Assembly (NCBI GenBank): GCA_016702605.1
Contig: JADJDQ010000005.1
Coordinates: 62,001 to 126,000 of the forward strand
Source: Candidatus Intricatilinea gracilis
Lineage (GTDB): Bacteria > Pseudomonadota > Gammaproteobacteria > Burkholderiales > Burkholderiaceae_C
Direction of reading: 5' to 3'
DNA: 64,000 nucleotides
The position numbers were made by a program, and so were the translations under genes. Position 1 is the first letter of the stretch. Each line of letters opens with the position of its first letter. Positions 27,677 through 36,375 of this stretch are shown here, piece by piece. Under the pieces are notes generated by a model. The model did no database searches. It was given only the letters and a program-made list of their open reading frames with translations, and was not told the DNA's origin.

Positions 27677-28381
27677 TCATGTGCCTGTCGTCTTGAAGCC
27701 GCCCGCCTGCGTGGGCGCGCGCGGAATCAACACCAGCCGCTGCACGAACAGGCCGGGCGTGACGACCACCTCGGGGTCGAGCGCGCCGAGGTCGACGATC
27801 TCGTGCACGGTGGCCACCGTGACCTTGGCCGCCGTGGCCATCACCGGGCCGAAGTTGCGCGCTGTCTTGCGGTAGGTGAGGTTGCCCCAGCGGTCGCCAC
27901 GTTCGGCCTTGATGAGCGCGACATCGGCGTGGATGGGTGACTCGAACACGTACATGCGCCCACCGATCTCGCGCGTTTCCTTGCCCTTGGCCAGTTCGGT
28001 GCCGTAGCCGGTGGGGGTGAAGAAGCCGCCGATGCCGGCCCCCGCGGCGCGGATACGTTCGGCCAGGTTGCCCTGCGGCACCAGTTCGAGCTCGATGGTG
28101 CCGGCGCGGTAGGCGCGGTCGAAGTGGTGGCTGTCGGCCTGGCGCGGAAAGCTGCAGATCACCTTGCGCACCCGCCCGGCGGCGATCAGTGCGGCCAGCC
28201 CGTGTTCGCCGTTGCCGGCGTTGTTGTTGACGACGGTGAGGTCGCGCGCGCCCTGCGCCAGCAGCGCCTCGGTCAACTCATCCGGCAGGCCGGCCGTGCC
28301 GAAACCGCCGATCATGACGGTGGCGCCATCGGGCACATCGGCCAGCGCCTCGGCGGGGGTGGGGACGGTCTTGTCGATCAT
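27677..28381 (-). CDS. 3-oxoacid CoA-transferase subunit A
   Basis: A 234-residue alpha subunit. The CoA-binding glycine motif GGFGTAGLPDEL sits near residue 25, and the NNNAGNGEHGLAAL and YRKTARNFGPVMA stretches are typical of the family. It forms a heterotetramer with the B subunit encoded just downstream. The ATG at 28381 (MIDKTV) is preferred to a more distal upstream start because homologous sequence begins there. A CBS-domain gene precedes it by about 105 nt and may belong to the same unit. Confidence 0.92.
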   Translation of the reverse strand: MIDKTVPTPAEALADVPDGATVMIGGFGTAGLPDELTEALLAQGARDLTVVNNNAGNGEHGLAALIAAGRVRKVICSFPRQADSHHFDRAYRAGTIELELVPQGNLAERIRAAGAGIGGFFTPTGYGTELAKGKETREIGGRMYVFESPIHADVALIKAERGDRWGNLTYRKTARNFGPVMATAAKVTVATVHEIVDLGALDPEVVVTPGLFVQRLVLIPRAPTQAGGFKTTGT

Positions 28382-28486
28382 CGAATGGGTTGGGCCTGGT
28401 GTGTCGGCTGCCAGACCCATTCTGCGTGCCGCCTGGCATCGCGCCACAAGGGACTGCCCCGATGTGCAATCCGCTTGCAGGCAGGC

Positions 28487-29077
28487 TCAGACCAGCGCGC
28501 GCTCGATCTCCGAAAAACTGTCGGCGATCGGCGTCACGTCGATCAAGGTGCCGAGTTGGCGCTCGATCTGGGCGCGCGAGATCACACCCCGCACCCGCTG
28601 CGGTGTGGTCGTCGTGGCCGCCTCGACCACCAGCAGGTGGTTGCGCCCGAAACGCCTGAGTGTGGTGATGGTGTCGCCCACCGAGGCCTTGGCCATCACG
28701 GCGTGGTCGACCGCATCGATGGCCCCCACCGACGTCATCACGTCTGCCACGGTCAGTTCGTCGTAGGTCACGCCGCGTTCGTGCACCAGCCGCATCTGGG
28801 TCTCGCCGCGCAGATCGGTGCTGGTGATCAGGCCTTCGAACGAGGGCATGTCCGTCACCACGAACAACATGCGTACCCCCTGGTAGATCATCACCTGCTC
28901 GGCCTGACGCAGCGTGGTCTCGGGGTGCACGGTGGCCGCCTTGAACTGGGTCAGGTCGGTCATCACATCGAGCGCTGGTGAATCCAGCGTCACCGGCGGG
29001 TGCTGCCAGGGCCGGGCCTGGGCCAGCGTCGTGCCATGTTCGACGCGAAAGGTGGGCAATGCAGCATCACGGGTCAT
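28487..29077 (-). CDS. CBS-pair domain protein
   Basis: A 196-residue soluble protein made of two CBS motifs, at about residues 38-110 (VMTDLTQFKAATVHPETTL) and 115-190 (VADVMTSVGAIDAVDHA). Such stand-alone CBS pairs usually sense adenine nucleotides or SAM and act on a partner. The fold is slightly unusual in having RGETQMRLVHERGVTYDEL between the motifs. No partner is evident; the CoA-transferase downstream on the same strand is the only close neighbour. Confidence 0.85.
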   Translation of the reverse strand: MTRDAALPTFRVEHGTTLAQARPWQHPPVTLDSPALDVMTDLTQFKAATVHPETTLRQAEQVMIYQGVRMLFVVTDMPSFEGLITSTDLRGETQMRLVHERGVTYDELTVADVMTSVGAIDAVDHAVMAKASVGDTITTLRRFGRNHLLVVEAATTTTPQRVRGVISRAQIERQLGTLIDVTPIADSFSEIERALV

Positions 29078-29312
29078 CGGGCTCTCCGTTCGGTCGATGC
29101 GGCGCCGACGGCGCTGCCGGAAAGGCAGACTACCTTCGAATCATGTCCCCATGCATGTCGCAGTCTTGCAGAAGGTATCCAGGTGCGGCCGCTGGTATTG
29201 CTCTCGTTTCCCTTCGACACGGCGGTGCTGGCCTTCGGCATCACCTGGCGGCCAATCTCCCTCGAGCCCGGCCGCGTCGGGCCGAACCGGGGTTCAGGCA
29301 TGTGGCAAAGGC

Positions 29313-32300
29313 TCAATGGAAATCCCTGCTCCCGCTCATCCCCCGCGCCAGGCGACCGAGCAGCGGTGTGAGGTCTTCGAGGTGGCCGGCGATGAGGTTG
29401 CGCACCTCGCCTTCGCGTTGCCAGGTGCCGCGCACGGCCAGCAGGCGTGAGCCGAGCAGTGCGCGGCGGTGGCGGTCGCGGATGTTCTTCCAGACCACCA
29501 CCTGCACGGTGCCGGTTTCGTCTTCGAGCGAGACGAAGATGGTGCCCTTGGCGGTTTCGGGTTGCTGGCGCAGGGTGACGATGCCGCAGGCGCGCACCTG
29601 GCGGCCGTTGGGCACGTCGCGCAGCTCCGCCGCCGAGAGCATGCCGCGTTTGGCGAGTGCGGCGCGCAGCAGGGCGAGTGGATGGCGGCGCAGGGTGAGG
29701 CCGGTGGCGGCGTAGTCCCACACGATCTCTTCGCCTTCGGGGGCTTCGGGCAGTTCGAGCCAGTCTTCGTTGACCGGAGCGTCGCGCAGCAGCGCGGGCG
29801 GGGCGCGCAGGGCCGCCGCCTCCCACACCTGCTGGCGGCGGTGGCCTGAGAGGCTCATGAGTGCATCGGCGCCGGCCAGCAGCGTCATCTCGTGTTGTTC
29901 GAGGCCTGCGCGGCGCGCCAGGTCTTCGGCGCTGTCGAACAGGGCCTGGCGGCGCGCGGCAACGATACGTTCGGCCGACGCGCTGTTCAGGCCGGCGACC
30001 AGGCGCAGGCCCAGGCGCACGGCGGGGGTGCGGGCGGGCGAATGTGGCGGTGGACGTGTAGACGACTGGGCTCGCTCCTGTCCGCCAGGTGACGAAGTCA
30101 TGACCGACGCCCGGTCCGGATTGCGGGCATCGGCATCGAGTGCATCGTCCTCTGGCGGCATGTCTTCGAGCGTGCAGTCGAGCTCGCTGTAGGTCACGTC
30201 GGCGGAGCGCACCGGCACGCCGTGGCGGCGGGCATCCTGCACGAGCTGGCTGGGGCTGTAGAAGCCCAGGGGCTGTGAATTGAGCAGCGCGGCGAGGAAC
30301 TCGGCCGGGTGGTGGCGCTTGATCCAGCAGCTGGCATAGACAAGCAGTGCAAAACTCGCGGCGTGGCTTTCCGGAAAGCCGTATTCGCTGAAGCCCTTGA
30401 TCTGCTCGAAGATGGCTTCGGCGAACTCGCGGGTGTAGCCGCGCGCCGTCATGCCGTCGACGATCTTGCTGTAGTACTTCTCGAGGCCGCCCTTGCGCCG
30501 CCACGCGGCCATGGAGCGACGCAGGCCATCCGCCTCGCCCGGGGTGAAGCCGGCAGCCAGGATGCTGATCTGCATGACCTGCTCCTGAAAGATGGGCACA
30601 CCCAGCGTGCGTTCGAGCGCCAGTTTCAAGGCCTCGCTGGGATAGGTGACCGGCTCCAGACCCTGGCGGCGGTTCAGGTACGGGTGGACCATGCCGCCCT
30701 GGATGGGGCCGGGGCGCACGATGGCGACCTCGATGACCAGGTCGTAGAACTGGCGCGGCAGCAGGCGCGGCAACATGCTTTGTTGTGCGCGTGATTCGAT
30801 CTGGAACACACCCACGGTGTCGGCGGCACAGACCATGTCGTAGGTCGGGTCGTCGGCATCGGGGATGTCCTGCATGCTGAACACATACCCCTTGCGCTGG
30901 CCGATGAAGTCGAGCGACTTGCGCAGCGCGGTGAGCATGCCCAGCGCCAGCACGTCGACCTTGAGCAGGCCGATGGCGTCGAGGTCGTCCTTGTCCCATT
31001 CGATGACGGTGCGGTCGGGCATGGCCGCGTTCTCGATCGGCACCATGCGCGACAGCGGCCCTTGCGTGAGCACGAAACCACCGCTGTGCTGCGACAGGTG
31101 GCGCGGAAATCCGATGAGCTGATCGGTGAGCTCCACCAGTTGGCGCACGGCGAGTGAATCGACGTTCAGCCCCGCCTCGACCAGGCGCTCGGGGCGGATG
31201 CCACGCCCGTCCCACCAGTGGTGGCCCTTGGCCAGGGCATCGATCACCGCGGCGTCGAAACCCAGCGCCTTGCCCACGTCGCGCAGCGCCGACTTGGGCC
31301 GGTAGGTGATGACGGCGGCTGTCAGGGCCGCACGGTGCCGGCCGTACTTGGTGTAGAGGTACTGGATGACCTCTTCGCGCCGCTCGTGTTCGAAGTCGAC
31401 GTCGATGTCGGGCGGCTCGTTGCGCTCCTTGCTGATGAAACGCTCGAACAACACGGCCATACGCGCCGGGTCGACCTCGGTCACGCCCAGGCAATAACAC
31501 ACCACCGAGTTGGCCGCCGAACCACGCCCCTGGCACAGGATGTGGCGCGAGCGGGCAAAGGCGACGATGTCGTACACCGTCAGAAAGTAGTGCTCGTAGC
31601 GCAGCTCGGTGATGAGCGTGAGCTCGTGTTCGATCTGCTCCTGCACCTTGGCCGACACGCCGGCGGGCCAACGCCGGCCCGCGCCTTCATACGTGATGCG
31701 GCGCAGGTAGCTGGCGGGCGTCTCGCCGGGCGGCACCACCTCGTCCGGGTAGCGATAGGCCAGCTCGGCCAGCGAGAAGTGGCAACGCGCCGCCACCTGC
31801 AGCGTCTCGGCCAGCAGGTCGGCCGGATAGGTCTGCGCCAGGCGCAGACGGCTGCGCAGATGGCGCTCGGCATTGGGCTGCAGCTCGTAGCCACACTCGG
31901 TGAGCGGCTTGCCGATGCGGGTGGCGGTCATCACGTCCTGCAGCGGCTTGCGCGAACGCACGTGCATGTGCACGTCGCCCGCGGCCACGAGCGGGATGGC
32001 CGTCAGCTCACCCACCTCGCGCAGGCGGTGCAGCCAGGCCTCGTCGTCGATCTGGCGCAGCAGCTCCACCCCCAGCCAGCAGCGCCCGGTGAAGTGCTTC
32101 AGCAGCCAACGCGCCAGCGCCTGCAACTGCGCGGACGTGGACTGGCGCGAGGGCGCGGCCAGCACCACGCAGTCCGCCAGCTCGGCCGCCTGGATGTCGG
32201 CGCGCGTGAGCTGGTAGCTGCCCTTGTCGGCGCTGCGCCGCAGCCGCGTGATGAACTCGCACAGGTTGCCGTAGCCCTCCAGATTGCAGGCCAGCACGAT

Positions 32301-32660
32301 GAGGAAGAACGGCGCCTGCTCGGCCAGGCGAGCGGCCTCTTGTGGCGACGGCTGTGGTGACTGGCCGGCCCCCGCCGGTGATGATCGGGTACGCCTGCGC
32401 ACCGGCTCGACCGGCTTGTCCGGCTCCACCAGAAACTGGCTGCCTACCAGCAGCGGCAGGCCGTGTTCGACCGACGCGACATGGGCACGCACCATGCCGG
32501 CCATCGAACATTCGTCGGTGAGGGCGATGGCGCGGTAGCCCAGCTGCCTGGCGCGCTCCACCAGTTCCTCGGGCTTGCTGGCGCCCTTGAGAAAGCTGAA
32601 GTTGCTGACGCAGCGCAGCTCGACAAAGTCGGGCAGCGTGGACGGCATGGACGTCGACAT
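29313..32660 (-). CDS. dnaE2: Error-prone DNA polymerase DnaE2 / ImuC
   Basis: A 1115-residue C-family polymerase of the mutasome. It has an N-terminal PHP domain (FVELRCVSNFSFLKGAS), the palm with the catalytic acidic triplet in PDIDVDFEHE (Asp418, Asp420, Asp422), fingers and HhH regions, and a C-terminal OB-fold (RQVRACGIVTLRQQPETAKG). DnaE2 extends DNA past lesions and causes damage-induced mutation. The start at 32660 follows the imuB stop by 13 nt, so it is the last gene of imuA-imuB-dnaE2. It is shorter than the replicative DnaE1, as expected. Confidence 0.95.
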   Translation of the reverse strand: MSTSMPSTLPDFVELRCVSNFSFLKGASKPEELVERARQLGYRAIALTDECSMAGMVRAHVASVEHGLPLLVGSQFLVEPDKPVEPVRRRTRSSPAGAGQSPQPSPQEAARLAEQAPFFLIVLACNLEGYGNLCEFITRLRRSADKGSYQLTRADIQAAELADCVVLAAPSRQSTSAQLQALARWLLKHFTGRCWLGVELLRQIDDEAWLHRLREVGELTAIPLVAAGDVHMHVRSRKPLQDVMTATRIGKPLTECGYELQPNAERHLRSRLRLAQTYPADLLAETLQVAARCHFSLAELAYRYPDEVVPPGETPASYLRRITYEGAGRRWPAGVSAKVQEQIEHELTLITELRYEHYFLTVYDIVAFARSRHILCQGRGSAANSVVCYCLGVTEVDPARMAVLFERFISKERNEPPDIDVDFEHERREEVIQYLYTKYGRHRAALTAAVITYRPKSALRDVGKALGFDAAVIDALAKGHHWWDGRGIRPERLVEAGLNVDSLAVRQLVELTDQLIGFPRHLSQHSGGFVLTQGPLSRMVPIENAAMPDRTVIEWDKDDLDAIGLLKVDVLALGMLTALRKSLDFIGQRKGYVFSMQDIPDADDPTYDMVCAADTVGVFQIESRAQQSMLPRLLPRQFYDLVIEVAIVRPGPIQGGMVHPYLNRRQGLEPVTYPSEALKLALERTLGVPIFQEQVMQISILAAGFTPGEADGLRRSMAAWRRKGGLEKYYSKIVDGMTARGYTREFAEAIFEQIKGFSEYGFPESHAASFALLVYASCWIKRHHPAEFLAALLNSQPLGFYSPSQLVQDARRHGVPVRSADVTYSELDCTLEDMPPEDDALDADARNPDRASVMTSSPGGQERAQSSTRPPPHSPARTPAVRLGLRLVAGLNSASAERIVAARRQALFDSAEDLARRAGLEQHEMTLLAGADALMSLSGHRRQQVWEAAALRAPPALLRDAPVNEDWLELPEAPEGEEIVWDYAATGLTLRRHPLALLRAALAKRGMLSAAELRDVPNGRQVRACGIVTLRQQPETAKGTIFVSLEDETGTVQVVVWKNIRDRHRRALLGSRLLAVRGTWQREGEVRNLIAGHLEDLTPLLGRLARGMSGSRDFH

Positions 32661-32673
32661 GCGTGGCCTCGCC

Positions 32674-34185
32674 TCAGGCAAAGACGCCGTGCAGATACCA
32701 GGCCGTGTCGTCGTCGGCCAGGCGCTCCTGGAACACCCAGAGCACACCGGCGTGTTCGCTCAGCGCGACCCAGTAGTCGCGCTGCACATGGCCGGTGCTG
32801 GGTTCGCGGGCCACGAGGGGTGCGGCTGCAGCGTCCACCCCCCCAGGCTTTGTGGCGGCCGGGTGACCGAGCTGCGCCGTGGTCAGGACGGTGGCGGACG
32901 AGCTGGCGGCAGCCTGCCCGGTGTCAATCACATCGAAGCGATGCCACCAGCCACCCTCGACCCGGTGCGGACCGGTCAGCAGATGCAGCACGCCCTGGTA
33001 GATCGGCCGATGCCCACGTGTGGCCAGGCGCAGCGGCTGGGCCAGCACCCAGCTGGGTTGAGGAAGGTCGACCGGCGCGGGGCCGTTCTTGGGCCTGGGC
33101 CTAGGCGTGATCACCAACGCGGGCTGCCAGTGCTGCATCCACTCCAGGCGGTGGTCGGCCAGCAGCACGGGGCGCAGCACACGCTCGGGGCCCAGTCGGG
33201 CAGCCAGGCGTTCGAGCACCAGTTGCAGCGTCTCGCCGCTGCGCGCGGGGTCGGGCAGAAAGCTGTCGCTGGGCGGCGCGATGGGCACCACCTCGACGGC
33301 CGCCAGGCTCAGCTCACCCACCGGCGCCAGCAGCTCGATCTTGGCCAGATGTTCGGCCAGCAAGCGGCACAGATGCTCCAGATCACGCGTGGGCGCCGAG
33401 GTGCGCAGCAGCAGTTCACCACCCTCACCTGCCGAGCGTGCACGCAAGGTGTCGTGCGCCCAACGCAGACGCAGCGCCGTGCAGCCGCAGTGGCGCGCCG
33501 CCAACCAGCCACACAGTTGCAGCAGCAGGCGACGCGCGCCGAACAGCAGCGCAGGCGCCATCTCGACGCGCGACATCAGCTCGAGCCGGGCGTCGAAGGT
33601 CTCGGGCAGTTCCAGCCACTCATGCACCTCGGGGGCCTGGCCGTAGGCCTGGTCGAGTGCGGCGAGCAGGGCCGCATCGAAACGCCGGCTGATGCCACCA
33701 CGCGGCAGCCGGCGCACATCACCCAGGCTGCGGCAGCCCAGGCGGGCGAGCACCGGCTCGTGCGCACGCAATGCGCTCACGCTGGCCATGGGCAGCGGGT
33801 CGAGCAACTCGGCCAGCGGCTTGCGAAAACCACTCTCGATGCCCGAGCGCGCCAGCGCCAGCGCCGCCAGGCTGGTGGGCGCCCAGGCAAGTGCGACCAC
33901 ACCCAGGTCGCGCGCCTCGTCCACCACCCGGTCGCGCAGCGCGCGTTTGCCGCCGAACAGCCGCACGCTGGCCTCGACCTCCATCAGCACGGCCTCATCC
34001 ATCAGCGTCACCCGCGGGCTGAACTGCAGCGCCCACAGGGCGATGCCGGCAGCCCCCTCAGCGACACCACCCCCTACCCCGGCAGCCGCCGCGCTGCCAG
34101 TTTGAGGAGCGGCGTCAGTGCTCGGCAGGGACGTGCTGACGGATTCGCTGCGCGGCGCGGCTGGGATCAGGGCTGCCCACAACAT
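32674..34185 (-). CDS. imuB: ImuB, catalytically inactive Y-family polymerase of the mutasome
   Basis: A 503-residue protein with a Y-family-like layout, including MDEAVLMEVEASVRLFGG and the helix-hairpin-helix-like LARLGCRSLGDVRRLPRGGI. The N-terminus MLWAALIPAAP lacks the Asp that ligates magnesium in active Y-family enzymes, as is known for ImuB, which acts as a clamp- and DnaE2-binding adaptor. An Ala/Gly-rich insertion lies at about residues 12-45. The ATG at 34185 lies inside imuA, giving a 71-nt overlap. Confidence 0.92.
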   Translation of the reverse strand: MLWAALIPAAPRSESVSTSLPSTDAAPQTGSAAAAGVGGGVAEGAAGIALWALQFSPRVTLMDEAVLMEVEASVRLFGGKRALRDRVVDEARDLGVVALAWAPTSLAALALARSGIESGFRKPLAELLDPLPMASVSALRAHEPVLARLGCRSLGDVRRLPRGGISRRFDAALLAALDQAYGQAPEVHEWLELPETFDARLELMSRVEMAPALLFGARRLLLQLCGWLAARHCGCTALRLRWAHDTLRARSAGEGGELLLRTSAPTRDLEHLCRLLAEHLAKIELLAPVGELSLAAVEVVPIAPPSDSFLPDPARSGETLQLVLERLAARLGPERVLRPVLLADHRLEWMQHWQPALVITPRPRPKNGPAPVDLPQPSWVLAQPLRLATRGHRPIYQGVLHLLTGPHRVEGGWWHRFDVIDTGQAAASSSATVLTTAQLGHPAATKPGGVDAAAAPLVAREPSTGHVQRDYWVALSEHAGVLWVFQERLADDDTAWYLHGVFA

Positions 34186-35014
34186 CGGCAGTGACCTCGG
34201 GTTGGGCGACGACGGGGCGGCGCGGCGGCGGCGCTGGCGGGCGCCCGGCTTCACGTGTGGCCTGACGTGCGGCGATCAGCCGGCTGGGTTGCTGCAGGCG
34301 CGGCGTGAGCACCCCCGCCAGTCCGCCGGGCACCGACGGCAGGCGCAGCAGGCCTTCGTGCGCCGGGCCGCGGCGCTTGAAGACATGCACCAGCAGTTCC
34401 CAGTCGACACCCAGACTGGCATGCAGACGCAGCGGTGCGGCCGACGAATCGTGCCGCGCCGCGGCGGGGCGGAACAGGAAGACCGGCCCGTCACACGCCT
34501 GTGCGCAGACCTGCAGGCGGCGGATCTGCTCGGGCCGCGCCTGCGGCAGCCAGGCGACCAGCGCGCCGCAGGCGTTGGACTTGACGAGTTGTTCGGTGCA
34601 CCACAGCCGCTCGGCCGGCGCCTGCGCACGCACCCACACCAGTTGCTGCTCGGCAATGCCGGCATGGCGCAGGCCGGGCAGGTGCGGATGCTGCGGCGGC
34701 CCCACCACCACCACGCTGCGGCCCTGCCCCACCACCTGACGCAGGGCGGGGCCGATGAGGCGCCACTCCAGCACCGACGGCTGGGCACACAGCAGCTCGG
34801 TCAGCGCATGGCAGGGCCAGCCGCCGCCGGGCAGCTCGGCATCGAGGGCTTCGTAGCCCGTGCCGAGCACCGCGGTGACCGCACTGCCAAGCTGATCGCC
34901 ACGCCACAGCGCCGCCTCGACGCCGGGCGGCAAGCTGCCGGGCACGTGCAGGGACAAGACGGTGGCGACTGGCCGAGGAGGAAGATCCTCCTGCCAGGCA
35001 GGGACGGCGGACAT
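34115..35014 (-). CDS. imuA: ImuA, translesion synthesis accessory protein
   Basis: A 299-residue RecA/SulA-like ATPase-fold protein of the mutasome. The core runs from WRGDQLGSAVTAVLGTGYEALDAELPGGGWP, where the canonical Walker A Lys is absent, to SLGVDWELLVHVFKRRGP. The C-terminal ~60 residues are Pro/Arg-rich and overlap the imuB start. ImuA is thought to link the mutasome to RecA. A perfect LexA box lies 93 nt upstream of the start, so this is the promoter-proximal gene of an SOS-induced operon. Confidence 0.9.
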   Translation of the reverse strand: MSAVPAWQEDLPPRPVATVLSLHVPGSLPPGVEAALWRGDQLGSAVTAVLGTGYEALDAELPGGGWPCHALTELLCAQPSVLEWRLIGPALRQVVGQGRSVVVVGPPQHPHLPGLRHAGIAEQQLVWVRAQAPAERLWCTEQLVKSNACGALVAWLPQARPEQIRRLQVCAQACDGPVFLFRPAAARHDSSAAPLRLHASLGVDWELLVHVFKRRGPAHEGLLRLPSVPGGLAGVLTPRLQQPSRLIAARQATREAGRPPAPPPRRPVVAQPEVTADVVGSPDPSRAAQRIRQHVPAEH

Positions 35015-35106
35015 GGTGATGCAGGCGGGAGCAGGCTGAGACCGACAGAGGAGGAGACGAGTCGCCCGGCCCCATGAACGGGGATGAGTGGCGACAGAAC
35101 CGAAGA

Positions 35107-35122
35107 CTGTTTATTTATACAG
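35107..35122 (-). promoter_or_regulatory. LexA (SOS) box controlling imuA-imuB-dnaE2
   Basis: CTGTTTATTTATACAG at 35107-35122 matches the CTGT-N8-ACAG LexA consensus perfectly. Read on the minus strand it contains TATAAA, a good -10 box, so LexA binding would block the promoter directly. It is 93 nt from the imuA ATG and 49 nt beyond the RES toxin stop codon. Confidence 0.9.
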
Positions 35123-35170
35123 TACCTCAGGCCGCCACCAAAGTCGAGCCCCTTTGTGTGGGGCCGGTCG

Positions 35171-35665
35171 TCAGCGCAGCAGGCGTGCGTCGTACAACCA
35201 GCGCCGCTGCTTGATGGCTTGCAGCTGACCGGCGTCGGGGTGGCGCGGGTTGATGAGCACGTTGTGCTCCTCGGGCACGATGACCGACGGCACCCGTGCG
35301 AGCAACGACCTGTTGTCGCGCGCCCAGGCCTCGCCCCAGGCCAGCGAGGCCTGGCCGGCGGGTTCGGCGTCCCAGCCGACCAGCGCGCTGGGGTCGAGCA
35401 CGGCGGCGGCGTCCCACAGCGCCTGCGGCAGCTCGATGGCGACCAGATACCGGTTCAGCGGCAGGCTGCCGGCGCCCAGGTGGACGACGGTTTCGAGACA
35501 GGCCAGCGCCCGCGTGGTCGAGGTGTAGACGAGTGGTGTGCCGGGCCGGTTCCAGCGCCCGCCGGAGACTTCGGCGCCCTTGCCGCTCAGGTCATGCGCC
35601 TGGTAGCCGGGTGTGTCGACACCGATGCGCCACAGCAGCACAGGCGCAGCGACAACCACACTCAT
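35171..35665 (-). CDS. RES-domain toxin
   Basis: A 164-residue RES-family toxin. Conserved elements are LWRIGV with the first Arg, GGRWNRPGTPLVYTS with the Tyr, and ALACLETVVH with the Glu; these Arg-Tyr-Glu positions form the active site in known members. Characterised RES toxins degrade or ADP-ribosylate-like consume NAD+ (hydrolysis or phosphorolysis) and halt growth. The ATG at 35665 overlaps the antitoxin stop by one base, the usual antitoxin-first order. All key residues appear intact. Confidence 0.9.
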   Translation of the reverse strand: MSVVVAAPVLLWRIGVDTPGYQAHDLSGKGAEVSGGRWNRPGTPLVYTSTTRALACLETVVHLGAGSLPLNRYLVAIELPQALWDAAAVLDPSALVGWDAEPAGQASLAWGEAWARDNRSLLARVPSVIVPEEHNVLINPRHPDAGQLQAIKQRRWLYDARLLR

Positions 35666-36177
35666 CAGGCGTAGGCGCCACTCTGCATCTGGGCGACCAG
35701 GCTGGCGACCAGGGATCGGCCGTCGGCGGTGTCCAGGTACTCGCCGGGCATCCTGCCACCCAGCGCGCCATTCGGTTGCTGCAGCCAGTGGGCCGTCCAG
35801 CGCGGAGCGTCGAAACCGTCGGGGTTGCCGGATTCGGCGACCACGGTCTCGACCTGCCCGATCAGCCGCGCCAGGCCCAGGGCGCGTTCGCTGTCGTCCT
35901 GGCTCAGCGCCTCGTCGGCCTTGACCTTGCGGTTGGCCGTGGCGCGCGCCAGGCCCAGCCAGCCGTAGAGCCGCTCGCGGGGCACGTCCATGTCGTCGGC
36001 CAAGGTGACGAGCAGGCGCGCGGGCACACCCTGCTTGACCACGTCGATGCGGTCGGCGCGGCTGAAACCGGCCAGCACCTGGTAACCGCCCAGGCCGTCG
36101 ACGACACGCTGCAGCGCCGGGCGCCACAGGGCGCTGGCCAGCACATACGCGGGTGCAGGCAACTCTTGGGCAAGCAT
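35665..36177 (-). CDS. Xre/MbcA/ParS-type antitoxin (DUF2384)
   Basis: A 170-residue antitoxin partner of the RES toxin. The N-terminal part is an Xre-like helical DNA-binding region (VVKQGVPARLLVTLADDM; VPRERLYGWLGLARATANRK). The C-terminal DUF2384 region (ALGLARLIGQVETVV; EYLDTADGRSLVASLVAQM) covers the toxin active site in solved complexes. It is expected to repress its own promoter in the 198-nt divergent region upstream, where GCTC-ATTC-GAGC (36244-36255) is a small palindrome that could be an operator half. Confidence 0.9.
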   Translation of the reverse strand: MLAQELPAPAYVLASALWRPALQRVVDGLGGYQVLAGFSRADRIDVVKQGVPARLLVTLADDMDVPRERLYGWLGLARATANRKVKADEALSQDDSERALGLARLIGQVETVVAESGNPDGFDAPRWTAHWLQQPNGALGGRMPGEYLDTADGRSLVASLVAQMQSGAYA

Positions 36178-36375
36178 GGTGAACCTCCGCGGGACGGGCC
36201 CGGAGCAAAGACGGGGATCATGGCAAATTGATCCTTTAATTTAGCTCATTCGAGCAAAAACTCCAACTGGCGCCTCGGACCACCGTGCAGTCAGCCAGGT
36301 GTCGCCGGCACGACACTGCACCGCAGGCCCGCCGGGTCATGCTTGGCACCCCGACGCCGCGATGATCCGACCACG

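Noticed and set aside
29074..31671. A frame of about 865 residues overlapping dnaE2 in another minus-strand frame
   Set aside because: Arg/Pro/His-rich out-of-frame reading of a clear DnaE2 gene, which has all polymerase motifs in its own frame.
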